Notes: generated by a model from the letters alone, not told the origin. A stretch of DNA of 64,000 bases from Blastococcus carthaginiensis (GCF_030731085.1 NZ_JASNFN010000001.1:248001-312000); one strand, 5' to 3'; positions 26,042 to 34,396 are shown, numbered from the stretch's first letter. Made by a program: numbers and translations.

Positions 26042-26923
26042 GTGCCGACCCCGCCCGTTCCGCCGCGCATCCACGCGCCGACCGACCGACGTGGAGCCCG
26101 CTCGACCGGGGTGAGCGACTGGCAGCTACGGCATGACGGAATCATCCGGACGTCGAGGGACACGTACCTGCCGCGAGATGCGGGACGGATGCTGCGGCAG
26201 CGCATCGACGCCGTCCTCCTGGGTGCTCCCGCCGGCTCGGTGCTCAGCCACCGGACGGCGGCGGAGCTGTGGGACCTCGAAGTCCCGCTGGTCGACGACG
26301 ACCGGCGGGTGCACCTCACCGTGCCGCCGGGTGCCCGTGTCCGATCGCGGGCGGACCGGGTGGTTCACGCCTCGGTCGTGCCCGCCCCCGAGACGCGGCG
26401 CATCGACGGCCTGCTCGTGACCTCGCCCAGCCGGACCTGGATCGACCTCGCCGGTGCGGTGCCGCCTGCGGCGCTCCTGGCGGTCACCGACCAACTGCTC
26501 GCCCAGGGCTACCCGGCCGACCAGTTCGCGCACGTCGTCCGGCGCTACCGCGGACGGCGGGGAGCCGCTCGCGCGCGGGCGGTGATGGGACGGGGCGACC
26601 GCCGTGCGGGCTCCCCCATGGAGTCGGTCCTCCGGTGGGCGATCCTCGACGCGGGACTGCCGTGCCCGGTTCTCCAGCACGAGGTCCGTGACGAGCGGGG
26701 CCGCTTCCTCGCGGCCGTCGACATGGCCTGGCCGGAGCGGCGGGCGCTGGTGGAGTTCGACGGCGACGTGCACCGCGAGCGGCGGGTCTTCGTCAACGAC
26801 CTGCGCCGGCAGAACGGCCTCGTGCTGGCCGGGTGGCAGGTGCTGCGGTTCAGCTCGGCCGACGTTCTCGGTCGGCAGGCGGGGATTCTCCGGTTGCTCA
26901 CCCGAGCGTTGACGGGCAACTGA
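26042..26923 (+). CDS. DUF559 / AbiEi-like domain protein with Vsr-type endonuclease fold
   Basis: A 293-residue protein. The N-terminal part (about 10-120) resembles the winged-helix AbiEi-antitoxin-type region (GIIRTSRDTYLPRDA, VLSHRTAAELWDL). The C-terminal 100 residues match DUF559, a PD-(D/E)XK/Vsr-like nuclease fold, with MESVLRWAILDAGLP, VDMAWPERRALVEFDGDVH and NGLVLAGWQVLRFSSADV. Such genes are frequent singletons in actinobacteria and their role is not established. It stands alone and is bracketed by two hairpins with identical arms. The GTG at 26042 is used because it leaves room for the full N-terminal domain; V25 (26114) is an alternative. Confidence 0.8.
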   Translation: MPTPPVPPRIHAPTDRRGARSTGVSDWQLRHDGIIRTSRDTYLPRDAGRMLRQRIDAVLLGAPAGSVLSHRTAAELWDLEVPLVDDDRRVHLTVPPGARVRSRADRVVHASVVPAPETRRIDGLLVTSPSRTWIDLAGAVPPAALLAVTDQLLAQGYPADQFAHVVRRYRGRRGAARARAVMGRGDRRAGSPMESVLRWAILDAGLPCPVLQHEVRDERGRFLAAVDMAWPERRALVEFDGDVHRERRVFVNDLRRQNGLVLAGWQVLRFSSADVLGRQAGILRLLTRALTGN

Positions 26924-26926
26924 GCG

Positions 26927-26983
26927 CGAGTGCGACGAACTCGTGGTTATCGGGCCGCGATGGCCACGAGTTCGTCGCACTCG
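26927..26983. repeat. Palindromic repeat, hairpin B (after the DUF559 gene)
   Basis: A 20-bp perfect stem (26927-26946 with 26964-26983) starting three bases after the DUF559 stop codon, with arms identical to hairpin A. It could also end transcription. Confidence 0.8.
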
Positions 26984-27037
26984 GCGAGGCGGTGGGCGGG
27001 GAGAGCAGGGTCACGCCGGGTGGGTGAGCCGCCCCGG

Positions 27038-27043
27038 TAGGCT
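27038..27043 (+). promoter_or_regulatory. -10 element for leaderless purS
   Basis: TAGGCT seven bases before the GTG start of purS; no ribosome-binding site. Confidence 0.5.
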
Positions 27044-27050
27044 CGTCGGC

Positions 27051-27287
27051 GTGTCCCGCGTGGTCGTCGACGTCGTCCTGAAGCCGGAGATCAGCGACCC
27101 CCAGGGTCAGGCGGTGCTCGGCGCGCTCGGCCGGCTCGGCCACGATTCCATCCGGAGCGTCCGCCAGGGCAAGCACTTCGTGCTCGAGGTCGACGGGACG
27201 CCCGACGAGGCCGAGCTGAAGCAGATCGCCGAGACGCTGCTGGCCAACCCGGTCATCGAGGACGTCGAGCTGCACCTGGGAGCCTGA
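27051..27287 (+). CDS. purS: Phosphoribosylformylglycinamidine synthase subunit PurS
   Basis: A 78-residue small subunit of the three-part FGAM synthetase, bridging the glutaminase and synthetase subunits. The family text is clear: DVVLKPEISDPQGQAVLGAL, VRQGKHFVLEVDG and the final ANPVIEDVEL. GTG 27051 follows a TAGGCT hexamer by seven bases, giving a leaderless start for the purSQL operon. purQ starts four bases after its stop. Confidence 0.95.
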   Translation: MSRVVVDVVLKPEISDPQGQAVLGALGRLGHDSIRSVRQGKHFVLEVDGTPDEAELKQIAETLLANPVIEDVELHLGA

Positions 27288-27291
27288 AGCC

Positions 27292-27963
27292 ATGCGCATC
27301 GGTGTCATCACCTTCCCGGGCTCCCTGGACGACGTCGACGCCGCGCGCGCGGTACGGCTGGCCGGTGGCGAGCCGGTCGCTCTCTGGCACGCTGATCACG
27401 ACCTGCGGGGCGTCGACGCCGTCGTCCTCCCCGGCGGTTTCTCCTACGGCGACTACCTGCGTGCCGGCGCCATCGCCGCCCGCTCGCCCCTGATGCAGGA
27501 CGTCGTGGTCGCGGCGAACGGCGGCCTGCCGGTGCTGGGCATCTGCAACGGTTTCCAGGTGCTCTGCGAGGCGGGCCTGCTGCCCGGGGCGCTCACCCGC
27601 AACAGCCACCTGCACTTCCGCAACCGCGACCAGGTGCTGGCCGTCGAGCGCGCCGACACCGCCTGGACGCAGGACTACGAGGTCGGCCGGCGCATCGTCA
27701 TCCCGGTCAAGAACGGCGAGGGCCGGTACGTGGCCGCCGACGCCGACCTCGACCGGCTCGAGGGCGAGGGCCGGGTGGTGTTCCGCTACGTCGGCGGCAA
27801 CCCGAACGGCTCCAGCCGCGACATCGCCGGGGTGGCCAGCGACAGCGGGCGCGTCGTGGGGCTCATGCCGCACCCCGAGCACGCGATCGAGGACCTCACC
27901 GGGCCGTCGACCGACGGCCTCGGCTTCTTCACCAGCGTCCTGAAGGCGGTCGTGAACGCGTGA
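27292..27963 (+). CDS. purQ: Phosphoribosylformylglycinamidine synthase subunit PurQ
   Basis: A 223-residue class I glutamine amidotransferase that supplies ammonia for FGAM synthesis. The nucleophile Cys85 lies in LGICNGFQVL, and the His194/Glu196 pair in MPHPEHAIE completes the triad. PGGFSYGDYLRAGA is the conserved N-terminal block. The ATG is four bases after the purS stop, and the stop overlaps the purL GTG start. Confidence 0.97.
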   Translation: MRIGVITFPGSLDDVDAARAVRLAGGEPVALWHADHDLRGVDAVVLPGGFSYGDYLRAGAIAARSPLMQDVVVAANGGLPVLGICNGFQVLCEAGLLPGALTRNSHLHFRNRDQVLAVERADTAWTQDYEVGRRIVIPVKNGEGRYVAADADLDRLEGEGRVVFRYVGGNPNGSSRDIAGVASDSGRVVGLMPHPEHAIEDLTGPSTDGLGFFTSVLKAVVNA

Positions 27964-30326
27964 GCGACGACGTGACGGCGGGCCGGGCCAGCGCCACCGC
28001 AGGGCTCTCCGAGCTCGACACCGGCCCCGGCCGGCTGGCCCACCGGCTGGACACCGTCGAGCTCGCCGCGAGCACGCCGGACGACGAGCAGCCCTACGCC
28101 GAGCTCGGGCTCGGGGCCGACGAGTACGCCCGGATCAAGGGCATCCTCGGCCGCCGCCCCACGACGGCGGAGCTGGCGATGTACTCGGTCATGTGGAGCG
28201 AGCACTGCTCCTACAAGTCCAGCAAGGTGCACCTGCGCCGGTTCGGCGACCTCCCGCCCAGCGATGCGCTGCTCGTCGGCATCGGCGAGAACGCGGGCGT
28301 CGTCGACGTCGGCGACGGCTACGCGGTCACCTTCAAGGTGGAGAGCCACAACCACCCGAGCTACGTCGAGCCCTACCAGGGCGCGGCCACCGGTGTGGGT
28401 GGCATCGTGCGCGACATCCTGACGATGGGCGCCCGCCCGGTCGCGGTCATGGACTCGCTGCGCTTCGGCCGCGCCGACGCCCCCGACACCGCCCGCGTGC
28501 TGCCCGGCGTCGTCGCCGGCGTCGGGGGCTACGGCAACTGCCTGGGGCTGCCCAACATCGGCGGCGAGGTGCTCTTCGACGACTGCTACGCCGGCAACCC
28601 CCTGGTCAACGCGCTGTGCGTCGGTGTGATGAAGCACGAGGACGTGCGGCTGGCCAAGGCCGAGGGCGCGGGCAGCAAGGTCATCCTGTTCGGCGCCCGC
28701 ACCGGCGGCGACGGCATCGGCGGCGTGAGCGTGCTGGCGTCGGAGACCTTTGACGCCGAGGGGCCGGCGAAGCGCCCGTCCGTCCAGGTCGGCGACCCGT
28801 TCACCGAGAAGCTGCTCATCGAGGCCTGCCTGGAGATCTTCGCCCAAGACCTCGTCACCGGGATCCAGGACCTCGGCGGCGCCGGGCTGTCCTGCGCGAC
28901 CTCCGAGCTGGCGAGCGCCGGCACCGGCGGCATGCACGTCGACCTCGACACCGTCCCGCTGCGGGACAGCACCCTGACGCCCGCCGAGATCCTGATGAGC
29001 GAGTCGCAGGAGCGCATGTGCGCGATCGTCGAGCCGGGCAAGGTGGATGCCTTCCTCGCGGTCTGCGCGAAGTGGGACGTGCTGGCCACCGTCATCGGTG
29101 AGGTCACCGACGGCGAGCGGCTCACCGTCGACTGGCACGGCGAGCGGATCGTCGACGTCCCGCCGCGCACCGTCGCGCACGAGGGCCCGGTGTACGAGCG
29201 GCCGATGGCCCGCCCCGCCGACCTCGACGTGCTGCAGGCCGACGACGCCGCAGGGCTGCCCCGCCCCACCACGCCCGAGGAGCTCCAGGCGCACTGGCTG
29301 GCCGTCGTCAGCAGCCCGGACGGCGCGGACAAGACCTGGATCACCGAGCAGTACGACCGCTACGTCCGCGGCAACACCGTCCTGGCGCAGCCCGACGACG
29401 CCGGCGTGGTCCGCATCGACGAGCAGAGCCACCGCGGCATCGCCCTCTCCCTCGACGGCAACGGCCGCTACGCCCGCCTGGACCCCTACACCGGCGCGCA
29501 GCTCAACCTCGCCGAGGCATACCGCAACGTCGCCGTCTCCGGCGCGAAGCCCCTCGCCGTCACCAACTGCCTCAACTTCGGCTCCCCGGAGAACCCCGAG
29601 GTCATGTGGCAGTTCGCCGAGGCCGTCCGCGGCCTGGCCGACGCCTGCCGCGAGCTCGGCCTGCCGGTCACCGGCGGCAACGTCAGCCTCTACAACCAGA
29701 CCGGCGATGTCGCCATCAACCCGACGCCGGTGATCGGTGTGCTGGGCGTGCATGAGGACGTCCGCACCCGGGTGCCCAGCGGCTGGCGGGCGGCGGGGGA
29801 GACGGTGCTGCTGCTCGGCGAGACGCGGCCGGAGTTCGGCGGTTCGGCGTGGGCGTCGGTCGTGCACGGCCACCTCGGCGGGCGGCCGCCGGCGGTGGAC
29901 CTGGCGGCGGAACGCAAGCTCGCCGACCTCCTCGCCGCGCTGACGAAGGCAGGCCTGGTCGGCTCCGCGCACGACCTGGCCGACGGCGGTCTCGCCCAGG
30001 CGCTGGCCGAGTCGGCGCTGCGCCACGGCGTCGGCGCCCGCCTCGAGCTGGGCGAGGACCCGTTCACCGCGCTGTTCAGCGAGTCGACGGCGCGCGTCGT
30101 CGTCACCACGTCCGACCCCGGCGGCGTGAAGACCACCGCCCGCTGGGCCGGCGTGCCGGTGACCGAGCTCGGGACCACCGGTGGCGACGCGCTGTCGGTC
30201 GACGGGCTGGCCGAGCTGCCGCTGGACGAGCTGCGGGCCACCTGGAGCGCCACCCTGCCGGCGCTGTTCGGAGCGCCCGAGGACGCGGTCGGCACCGTTC
30301 CGGCGGGCACCGTCCCGACCTCCTGA
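27960..30326 (+). CDS. purL: Phosphoribosylformylglycinamidine synthase subunit PurL
   Basis: A 788-residue synthetase of the small PurL class that works with PurS and PurQ. Catalytic landmarks: MWSEHCSYKSSKVHLRRF near residue 80, the ATP and metal site VESHNHPSYVEPYQGAATGVGG, IQDLGGAGLSCATSE, and in the second half TGGNVSLYNQTGD and SAHDLADGGLAQALAES. GTG 27960 overlaps the purQ stop (GTGA). The next gene starts on the purL stop (TGATG). Confidence 0.97.
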   Translation: MSDDVTAGRASATAGLSELDTGPGRLAHRLDTVELAASTPDDEQPYAELGLGADEYARIKGILGRRPTTAELAMYSVMWSEHCSYKSSKVHLRRFGDLPPSDALLVGIGENAGVVDVGDGYAVTFKVESHNHPSYVEPYQGAATGVGGIVRDILTMGARPVAVMDSLRFGRADAPDTARVLPGVVAGVGGYGNCLGLPNIGGEVLFDDCYAGNPLVNALCVGVMKHEDVRLAKAEGAGSKVILFGARTGGDGIGGVSVLASETFDAEGPAKRPSVQVGDPFTEKLLIEACLEIFAQDLVTGIQDLGGAGLSCATSELASAGTGGMHVDLDTVPLRDSTLTPAEILMSESQERMCAIVEPGKVDAFLAVCAKWDVLATVIGEVTDGERLTVDWHGERIVDVPPRTVAHEGPVYERPMARPADLDVLQADDAAGLPRPTTPEELQAHWLAVVSSPDGADKTWITEQYDRYVRGNTVLAQPDDAGVVRIDEQSHRGIALSLDGNGRYARLDPYTGAQLNLAEAYRNVAVSGAKPLAVTNCLNFGSPENPEVMWQFAEAVRGLADACRELGLPVTGGNVSLYNQTGDVAINPTPVIGVLGVHEDVRTRVPSGWRAAGETVLLLGETRPEFGGSAWASVVHGHLGGRPPAVDLAAERKLADLLAALTKAGLVGSAHDLADGGLAQALAESALRHGVGARLELGEDPFTALFSESTARVVVTTSDPGGVKTTARWAGVPVTELGTTGGDALSVDGLAELPLDELRATWSATLPALFGAPEDAVGTVPAGTVPTS

Positions 30327-30742
30327 TGCCGGCCCCCATCCCGGCCGACGAGCTGCGGGCGGTGGTCGACCCGGTGCGGGCCTGGCTGGCGGGCGAGGCC
30401 GAGCGGCCGCCCCGGGCGGTGCTGGGTGCGGCGGTGAAGACGAGCGCCCGCTGGCTGGCCCAGCAGGTGCCGGGACGCTCCGTGGAGCTGCGGGTGCCCC
30501 CGTTCGTCGCCGTGCAGTGCATCGAGGGGCCGCGGCACACCCGGGGCACCCCGCCCAACGTGGTGGAGACCGACGCCGCCACCTGGCTGCGGCTGGCCAC
30601 CGGTCAGGTCACCTGGGACGAGGCGCTCGCCGAGGGCGGGGTCAGCGCGAGCGGCAGCCGCGCCGATCTCGGCGCCCACCTGCCGCTGAGCCCCCTGTCG
30701 CCCTCCGGGCGACACCGCGGCCAGGCGCCGTCCCCGAGCTGA
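30326..30742 (+). CDS. Sterol-carrier family protein downstream of purL
   Basis: A 138-residue protein of the actinobacterial sterol-carrier-like family often found after purL. The recognisable core is ARWLAQQVPGRSVELRVPPF followed by VAVQCIEGPRHTRGTPPNVVE and WLRLATG. The ATG shares bases with the purL stop (TGATG), so it is co-translated. The last 16 or so residues (from LSPSGRHRGQ) come from dispersed repeat R1, and the TGA used is the one in the repeat's CTGAGC. The native end may have been somewhat upstream. Function unproven. Confidence 0.82.
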   Translation: MPAPIPADELRAVVDPVRAWLAGEAERPPRAVLGAAVKTSARWLAQQVPGRSVELRVPPFVAVQCIEGPRHTRGTPPNVVETDAATWLRLATGQVTWDEALAEGGVSASGSRADLGAHLPLSPLSPSGRHRGQAPSPS

Positions 30743-30860
30743 GCGGAGCCCCTCCGTCGCGCCCGCGCGGAACCCTCCGGGGCCCCACTCGGCACGACAC
30801 CGCTGCCAGGAGCCGTCCCCGAGCTGAGCGGAGCCCCTCCGGGCCCCACTCGGCACGACA
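30695..30860. repeat. Dispersed repeat R1, copies 4 and 5
   Basis: Copy 4 (30695-30797) overlaps the 3' end of the preceding gene and supplies its stop. Copy 5 (about 30792-30860) lacks the left palindrome. Both share GCCGTCCCCGAGCTGAGCG and a GGCCCCACTCGGCACGAC end block. Confidence 0.75.
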
Positions 30861-30875
30861 CCGCGGAACGGCAGA

Positions 30876-30906
30876 CGCCCCCGCCCGCGGGATGCGGACG
30901 GGGGCG
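30876..30906. terminator. Terminator hairpin
   Basis: A 13-bp stem with one wobble pair (30876-30888 with 30894-30906) between the repeats and the end of the minus-strand transporter operon. Confidence 0.6.
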
Positions 30907-30926
30907 CCGGTGGTGCTGAGGAGCGG

Positions 30927-31073
30927 TCAGCCGGTGAAGAGGGCGCTGGCCGCCTTCACGGTGTTGTACAGCCCGTAGACGAGCGGGATGCCGACCAGCG
31001 CCCAGGCGAAGGCGATGAAGCCCCCCGGGGTGCTCGAGGCCGGCTGCTCACCGGTGGAGGACGTCGAGCTCAT
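30927..31073 (-). CDS. MFS transporter small subunit (OFA-associated membrane peptide)
   Basis: A 48-residue protein with a polar Ser/Thr N-terminus and one helix (FIAFAWALVGIPLVYGLYNTV). It belongs to the small peptides encoded directly after OFA-type major facilitator genes. Its ATG overlaps the transporter stop by ATGA, so synthesis is coupled one to one. A role as an accessory helix of the transporter is inferred from the strict pairing. Confidence 0.85.
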   Translation of the reverse strand: MSSTSSTGEQPASSTPGGFIAFAWALVGIPLVYGLYNTVKAASALFTG

Positions 31074-32485
31074 CGGATGGTGCTCCTCTCGGGTTCCGCT
31101 GCAGCGGTGGGGATGTCGGTGTTCTTCGGCTCGAAGTACTTCTCGGAGACCGGCTTGATCAGCAGGTTGGCGACGAAGCCGACGCCCAGGATGCCGACCA
31201 TGATGAACAGGGCGGGCCGGTAGTCGGAGGCGACCAGGTTCCCCGGCTCCCCCTGCGCGTCCAGGATGCCGTTGATGATGAGCGGTCCGGCGATGCCCGC
31301 CGCCGCCCACGCGGTCAGCAGCCGGCCGTGGATGGCGCCGACCTGGTAGGTGCCGAACAGGTCGCGCAGGTACGCCGGGACGGTCGCGAACCCACCGCCG
31401 TAGAAGCTGATGATCACCGCGGCCAGCGCGACGAACAGCCACACCGCGCTGCTGCCGATGGTGGCCAGCCCGATGTAGAGCACGATGCCGACGCCCAGGT
31501 ACACCATGTAGATCGGCTTGCGGCCGATGTAGTCCGACGTGGTCGACCACGCGAAGCGGCCGGCCATGTTGAACAGCGACAGCAACCCGACGAAGCCGGC
31601 GGCGGCGGCGGCCGCCACGGCAGAGGTCCCACCCTCGCGGAAGAAGTCCTGGATCATCGGGGCGGCCTGCTCGAGGATGCCGATGCCCGCGGTCACGTTG
31701 CAGAACAGGACCGTCCACAGCAGCCAGAACTGCGGCGTCTTGATCGCGTTGCTGGCGGAGACGTTCTCGGTCGTGACCAGGGCCTTCTGCTTGACCGTCG
31801 CCGGGTCGAAGCCGTGCGGCCGCCAGTCGGCTGCGGGCACCCGCACGATGAGGGCGCCGAACAGCATGAAGACCAGGTAGAGCAGGCCGAGGGTGAGGAA
31901 CAGGAGGGCGACGGAGTTGCCGCTGGCGACCTCACCGGCCGCGCCGGTGTAGTCCTCGTCGTACCAGTTCATCAGCTGGCGGGACAGCGGCGAGGCCACC
32001 ATGGCGCCACCACCGAAGCCCATGATCGCCATGCCGGTGGCCAGGCCCGGCCGGTCGGGGAACCACTTGATCAGCGTGGAGACCGGCGAGATGTAGCCGA
32101 TGCCCAGGCCGATGCCGCCGAGGACGCCGTAGCCGAGGTAGACCAGCCAGAGCTGGTTGGTGAAGATGCCGAGGGAGCCCACGAGGAAGCCGGCCGACCA
32201 GAAGACGGCAGCGGTGGCCATCGCGGCGCGGGGGCCGTTCTTGTCGACCCACGTGCCGAAGAGCGCGGCGGACACGCCGAGCATGACGATCGCCAGCGAG
32301 AAGATGATGCCGATCGCGGTGAGGCTGGCGTCGAAGTGCTCGACGAGCGCCACCTTGTAGACGCTGGTGGCGTAGGCCTGGCCGATGCTCAGGTGCACGG
32401 CGAGCGCGGCGGGTGGGATCAACCACCGGTTGAAGCCTGGCTTGGCGATGATCCGCTCACGCGCCAGGAAGCTGGGTACTGCCAC
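31070..32485 (-). CDS. OFA family MFS transporter (oxalate/formate antiporter type)
   Basis: A 471-residue, 12-helix transporter. The OFA hallmarks are present: RWLIPPAALAVHLSIGQAYATSV at helix 1, the loop motif GTWVDKNGPRAAM, GYISPVSTLIKWFPDRPGLATG in the middle and GRFAWSTTSDYIGRKPIYM later. OFA members move small carboxylates such as oxalate, formate, pyruvate or lactate; the substrate here is not clear. It is divergent from mscR, with 214 bp between them. Confidence 0.9.
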   Translation of the reverse strand: MAVPSFLARERIIAKPGFNRWLIPPAALAVHLSIGQAYATSVYKVALVEHFDASLTAIGIIFSLAIVMLGVSAALFGTWVDKNGPRAAMATAAVFWSAGFLVGSLGIFTNQLWLVYLGYGVLGGIGLGIGYISPVSTLIKWFPDRPGLATGMAIMGFGGGAMVASPLSRQLMNWYDEDYTGAAGEVASGNSVALLFLTLGLLYLVFMLFGALIVRVPAADWRPHGFDPATVKQKALVTTENVSASNAIKTPQFWLLWTVLFCNVTAGIGILEQAAPMIQDFFREGGTSAVAAAAAAGFVGLLSLFNMAGRFAWSTTSDYIGRKPIYMVYLGVGIVLYIGLATIGSSAVWLFVALAAVIISFYGGGFATVPAYLRDLFGTYQVGAIHGRLLTAWAAAGIAGPLIINGILDAQGEPGNLVASDYRPALFIMVGILGVGFVANLLIKPVSEKYFEPKNTDIPTAAAEPERSTIR

Positions 32486-32686
32486 GGGGACAACCTCCGG
32501 GGACGGGACCGGTACGGCCGGTTGGCCGCGACCGGGACGCGCCCGATGATCTGTGATCTGGGTCGCTATCGCGTGGCACCGTACGTGGTGCGCCAGCAGA
32601 TTGCGCGTTCAACAGGCGGCTGTGACCAGGGTGTGACTCACCGTCCATGGGCTGGATGGCCCGGGAGTGCATCCCAGGGGTGGCCC

Positions 32687-32692
32687 TAGGCT
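32687..32692 (+). promoter_or_regulatory. -10 element for leaderless mscR
   Basis: TAGGCT seven bases before the mscR ATG at 32700. Further upstream in the same gap, GCACC and GGTGC (32576-32591) form a small inverted repeat that might be an operator. Confidence 0.5.
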
Positions 32693-32699
32693 TCGTCAC

Positions 32700-33791
32700 A
32701 TGGCGTACGAGGTGCGAGGTGTGGTGGCCCGCGGCAAGGGCCTGCCGGTGTCGGTCGAGACGATCGTGGTGCCCGATCCCGGTCCCGGTGAGGCGGTCGT
32801 GGACGTGCAGGCGTGCGGGGTGTGCCACACCGACCTGCACTACCGCGAGGGCGGCATCAACGACGAGTTCCCCTTCCTGCTCGGTCACGAGGCGGCCGGC
32901 GTCGTCTCGGCCGTGGGGGACGGTGTGACGAACGTGGCCGTGGGCGACTACGTGGTGCTGAACTGGCGGGCGGTGTGCGGGGAGTGCCGCGCCTGCCGCA
33001 AGGGTCAGCTGCAGTACTGCTTCAACACCCACAACGCCGCGCAGAAGATGACGCTCACCGACGGCACGGAGCTCTCCCCGGCGCTGGGCATCGGCGCGTT
33101 CGCGGAGAAGACACTGGTCCACTCCGGGCAGTGCACCAAGGTCGACCCCGCAGCGCCGCCGACCGCGGCCGGGCTGCTGGGCTGCGGTGTCATGGCCGGC
33201 GTCGGCGCGGCGATCAACACCGGTGGCGTGCAGCGCGGGGAGACCGTGGCCGTGTTCGGCTGCGGCGGCGTGGGGGATGCCGCGGTGGCCGGCGCGAAGC
33301 TGGCCGGCGCGACGACGATCATCGCCGTCGACATCGACGACCGGAAGCTGGAGTGGGCCGAGCAGTTCGGCGCCACCCACACGGTCAACTCCCGGGAGAC
33401 CGACCCGGTCGAGGCGATCAAGGCGCTCACCGGCGGGTTCGGTGTGGACGTCGCGATCGACGCCGTGGGCCACCCGAAGGTGTTCGAGCAGGCGTTCTAC
33501 GCCCGCGATCTCGCCGGCCGGGTTGTCATGGTGGGCGTGCCGACGCCGGGGATGGAGATCACCCTGCCGGCGATCGAGGTCTTCGGCCGCGGCGGCGCGG
33601 TGAAGTCCTCCTGGTACGGCGACTGCCTGCCCAGCCGCGACTTCCCGATGCTGGTGGACCTCTACCTGCAGGGCCGCTTCGACCTCGACGCCTTCGTCTC
33701 CGAGACGATCGGGCTGGACGACGTCGAGCAGGCGTTCGGGAAGATGCACCACGGTGAGGTGCTGCGCTCGGTCGTGGTGTTCGACCGGTGA
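32700..33791 (+). CDS. mscR: S-(hydroxymethyl)mycothiol dehydrogenase / S-nitrosomycothiol reductase
   Basis: A 363-residue zinc alcohol dehydrogenase that detoxifies formaldehyde (and nitrosothiols) bound to mycothiol. Catalytic zinc ligands: Cys42 in ACGVCHTDLHY and His63-Glu64 in LGHEAAG. Structural zinc: Cys93, 96, 99 and 107. The NAD-binding fold is AVFGCGGVGDAAVAGAKLAGA. The overall text (YREGGINDEFPFLLGHE) matches the class III-like mycothiol enzyme. ATG 32700 follows a TAGGCT hexamer by seven bases (leaderless). It overlaps the metallo-hydrolase gene by GTGA. Confidence 0.93.
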   Translation: MAYEVRGVVARGKGLPVSVETIVVPDPGPGEAVVDVQACGVCHTDLHYREGGINDEFPFLLGHEAAGVVSAVGDGVTNVAVGDYVVLNWRAVCGECRACRKGQLQYCFNTHNAAQKMTLTDGTELSPALGIGAFAEKTLVHSGQCTKVDPAAPPTAAGLLGCGVMAGVGAAINTGGVQRGETVAVFGCGGVGDAAVAGAKLAGATTIIAVDIDDRKLEWAEQFGATHTVNSRETDPVEAIKALTGGFGVDVAIDAVGHPKVFEQAFYARDLAGRVVMVGVPTPGMEITLPAIEVFGRGGAVKSSWYGDCLPSRDFPMLVDLYLQGRFDLDAFVSETIGLDDVEQAFGKMHHGEVLRSVVVFDR

Positions 33792-34396
33792 GCGCACGCA
33801 TCGAGCAGGTCGTGATCCCGGGCGTCTTCTCCCTGGACGGGCAGGACTTCGACGTCGAGAACAACGTCTGGCTGGTCGGGGACGACGAGCAGGTGCTGGT
33901 CATCGACGCCCCGCACGACGCCGCGCCCGTCGTGGCGGCGATCGGCGGCCGAGAGGTCACCGCGATCGTCCTCACCCACGGGCACAACGACCACATCACC
34001 GCCGCTCCCGCGCTGCGCGAGGCCACCGGCGCCCCGATCTGGTTCAACGCCGCCGACCGGATGCTGTGGGACATGACCCACCCGGACGCCGGGCCCGACC
34101 GCGACCTCCGGCCGGGCACGGTGTTCACCGTCGCCGGCACCCGGCTGGTCGCGCTGCACACCCCGGGTCACTCGCCGGGCAGCACCTGCCTGCACGCCCC
34201 GGACCTGAGCACCGTCTTCACCGGCGACACGCTGTTCTGCGGCGGGCCGGGCGCGACGGGCCGGTCCTTCAGCGACCACCCGACGATCCTGAGGTCGATC
34301 CGTGCGCAGCTGCTCAGCCTGCACGGCGACACCGTCGTGAAGACCGGGCACGGCGACGACACCACCATCGCCGCGGAGCTGCGCAACATCGGCTGA
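33788..34396 (+). CDS. MBL-fold metallo-hydrolase, partner of mscR
   Basis: A 202-residue metallo-beta-lactamase-fold enzyme with the metal motif LTHGHNDHI (His64, His66, Asp68, His69), a later histidine in TPGHSPGSTC, FTGDTLF and TGHGDDTTI. It is of glyoxalase II-like size. Its start overlaps the mscR stop. The same pairing is known in mycobacteria, and a role in releasing formate from the S-formyl-mycothiol product is plausible but not shown. Confidence 0.88.
   Translation: MSARIEQVVIPGVFSLDGQDFDVENNVWLVGDDEQVLVIDAPHDAAPVVAAIGGREVTAIVLTHGHNDHITAAPALREATGAPIWFNAADRMLWDMTHPDAGPDRDLRPGTVFTVAGTRLVALHTPGHSPGSTCLHAPDLSTVFTGDTLFCGGPGATGRSFSDHPTILRSIRAQLLSLHGDTVVKTGHGDDTTIAAELRNIG

Noticed and set aside
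25930..26983. The two identical-arm hairpins as a CRISPR array or as terminal repeats of an insertion sequence
   Set aside because: There are only two units about 1 kb apart, each itself palindromic, with no spacer pattern, no transposase and no target duplication visible.
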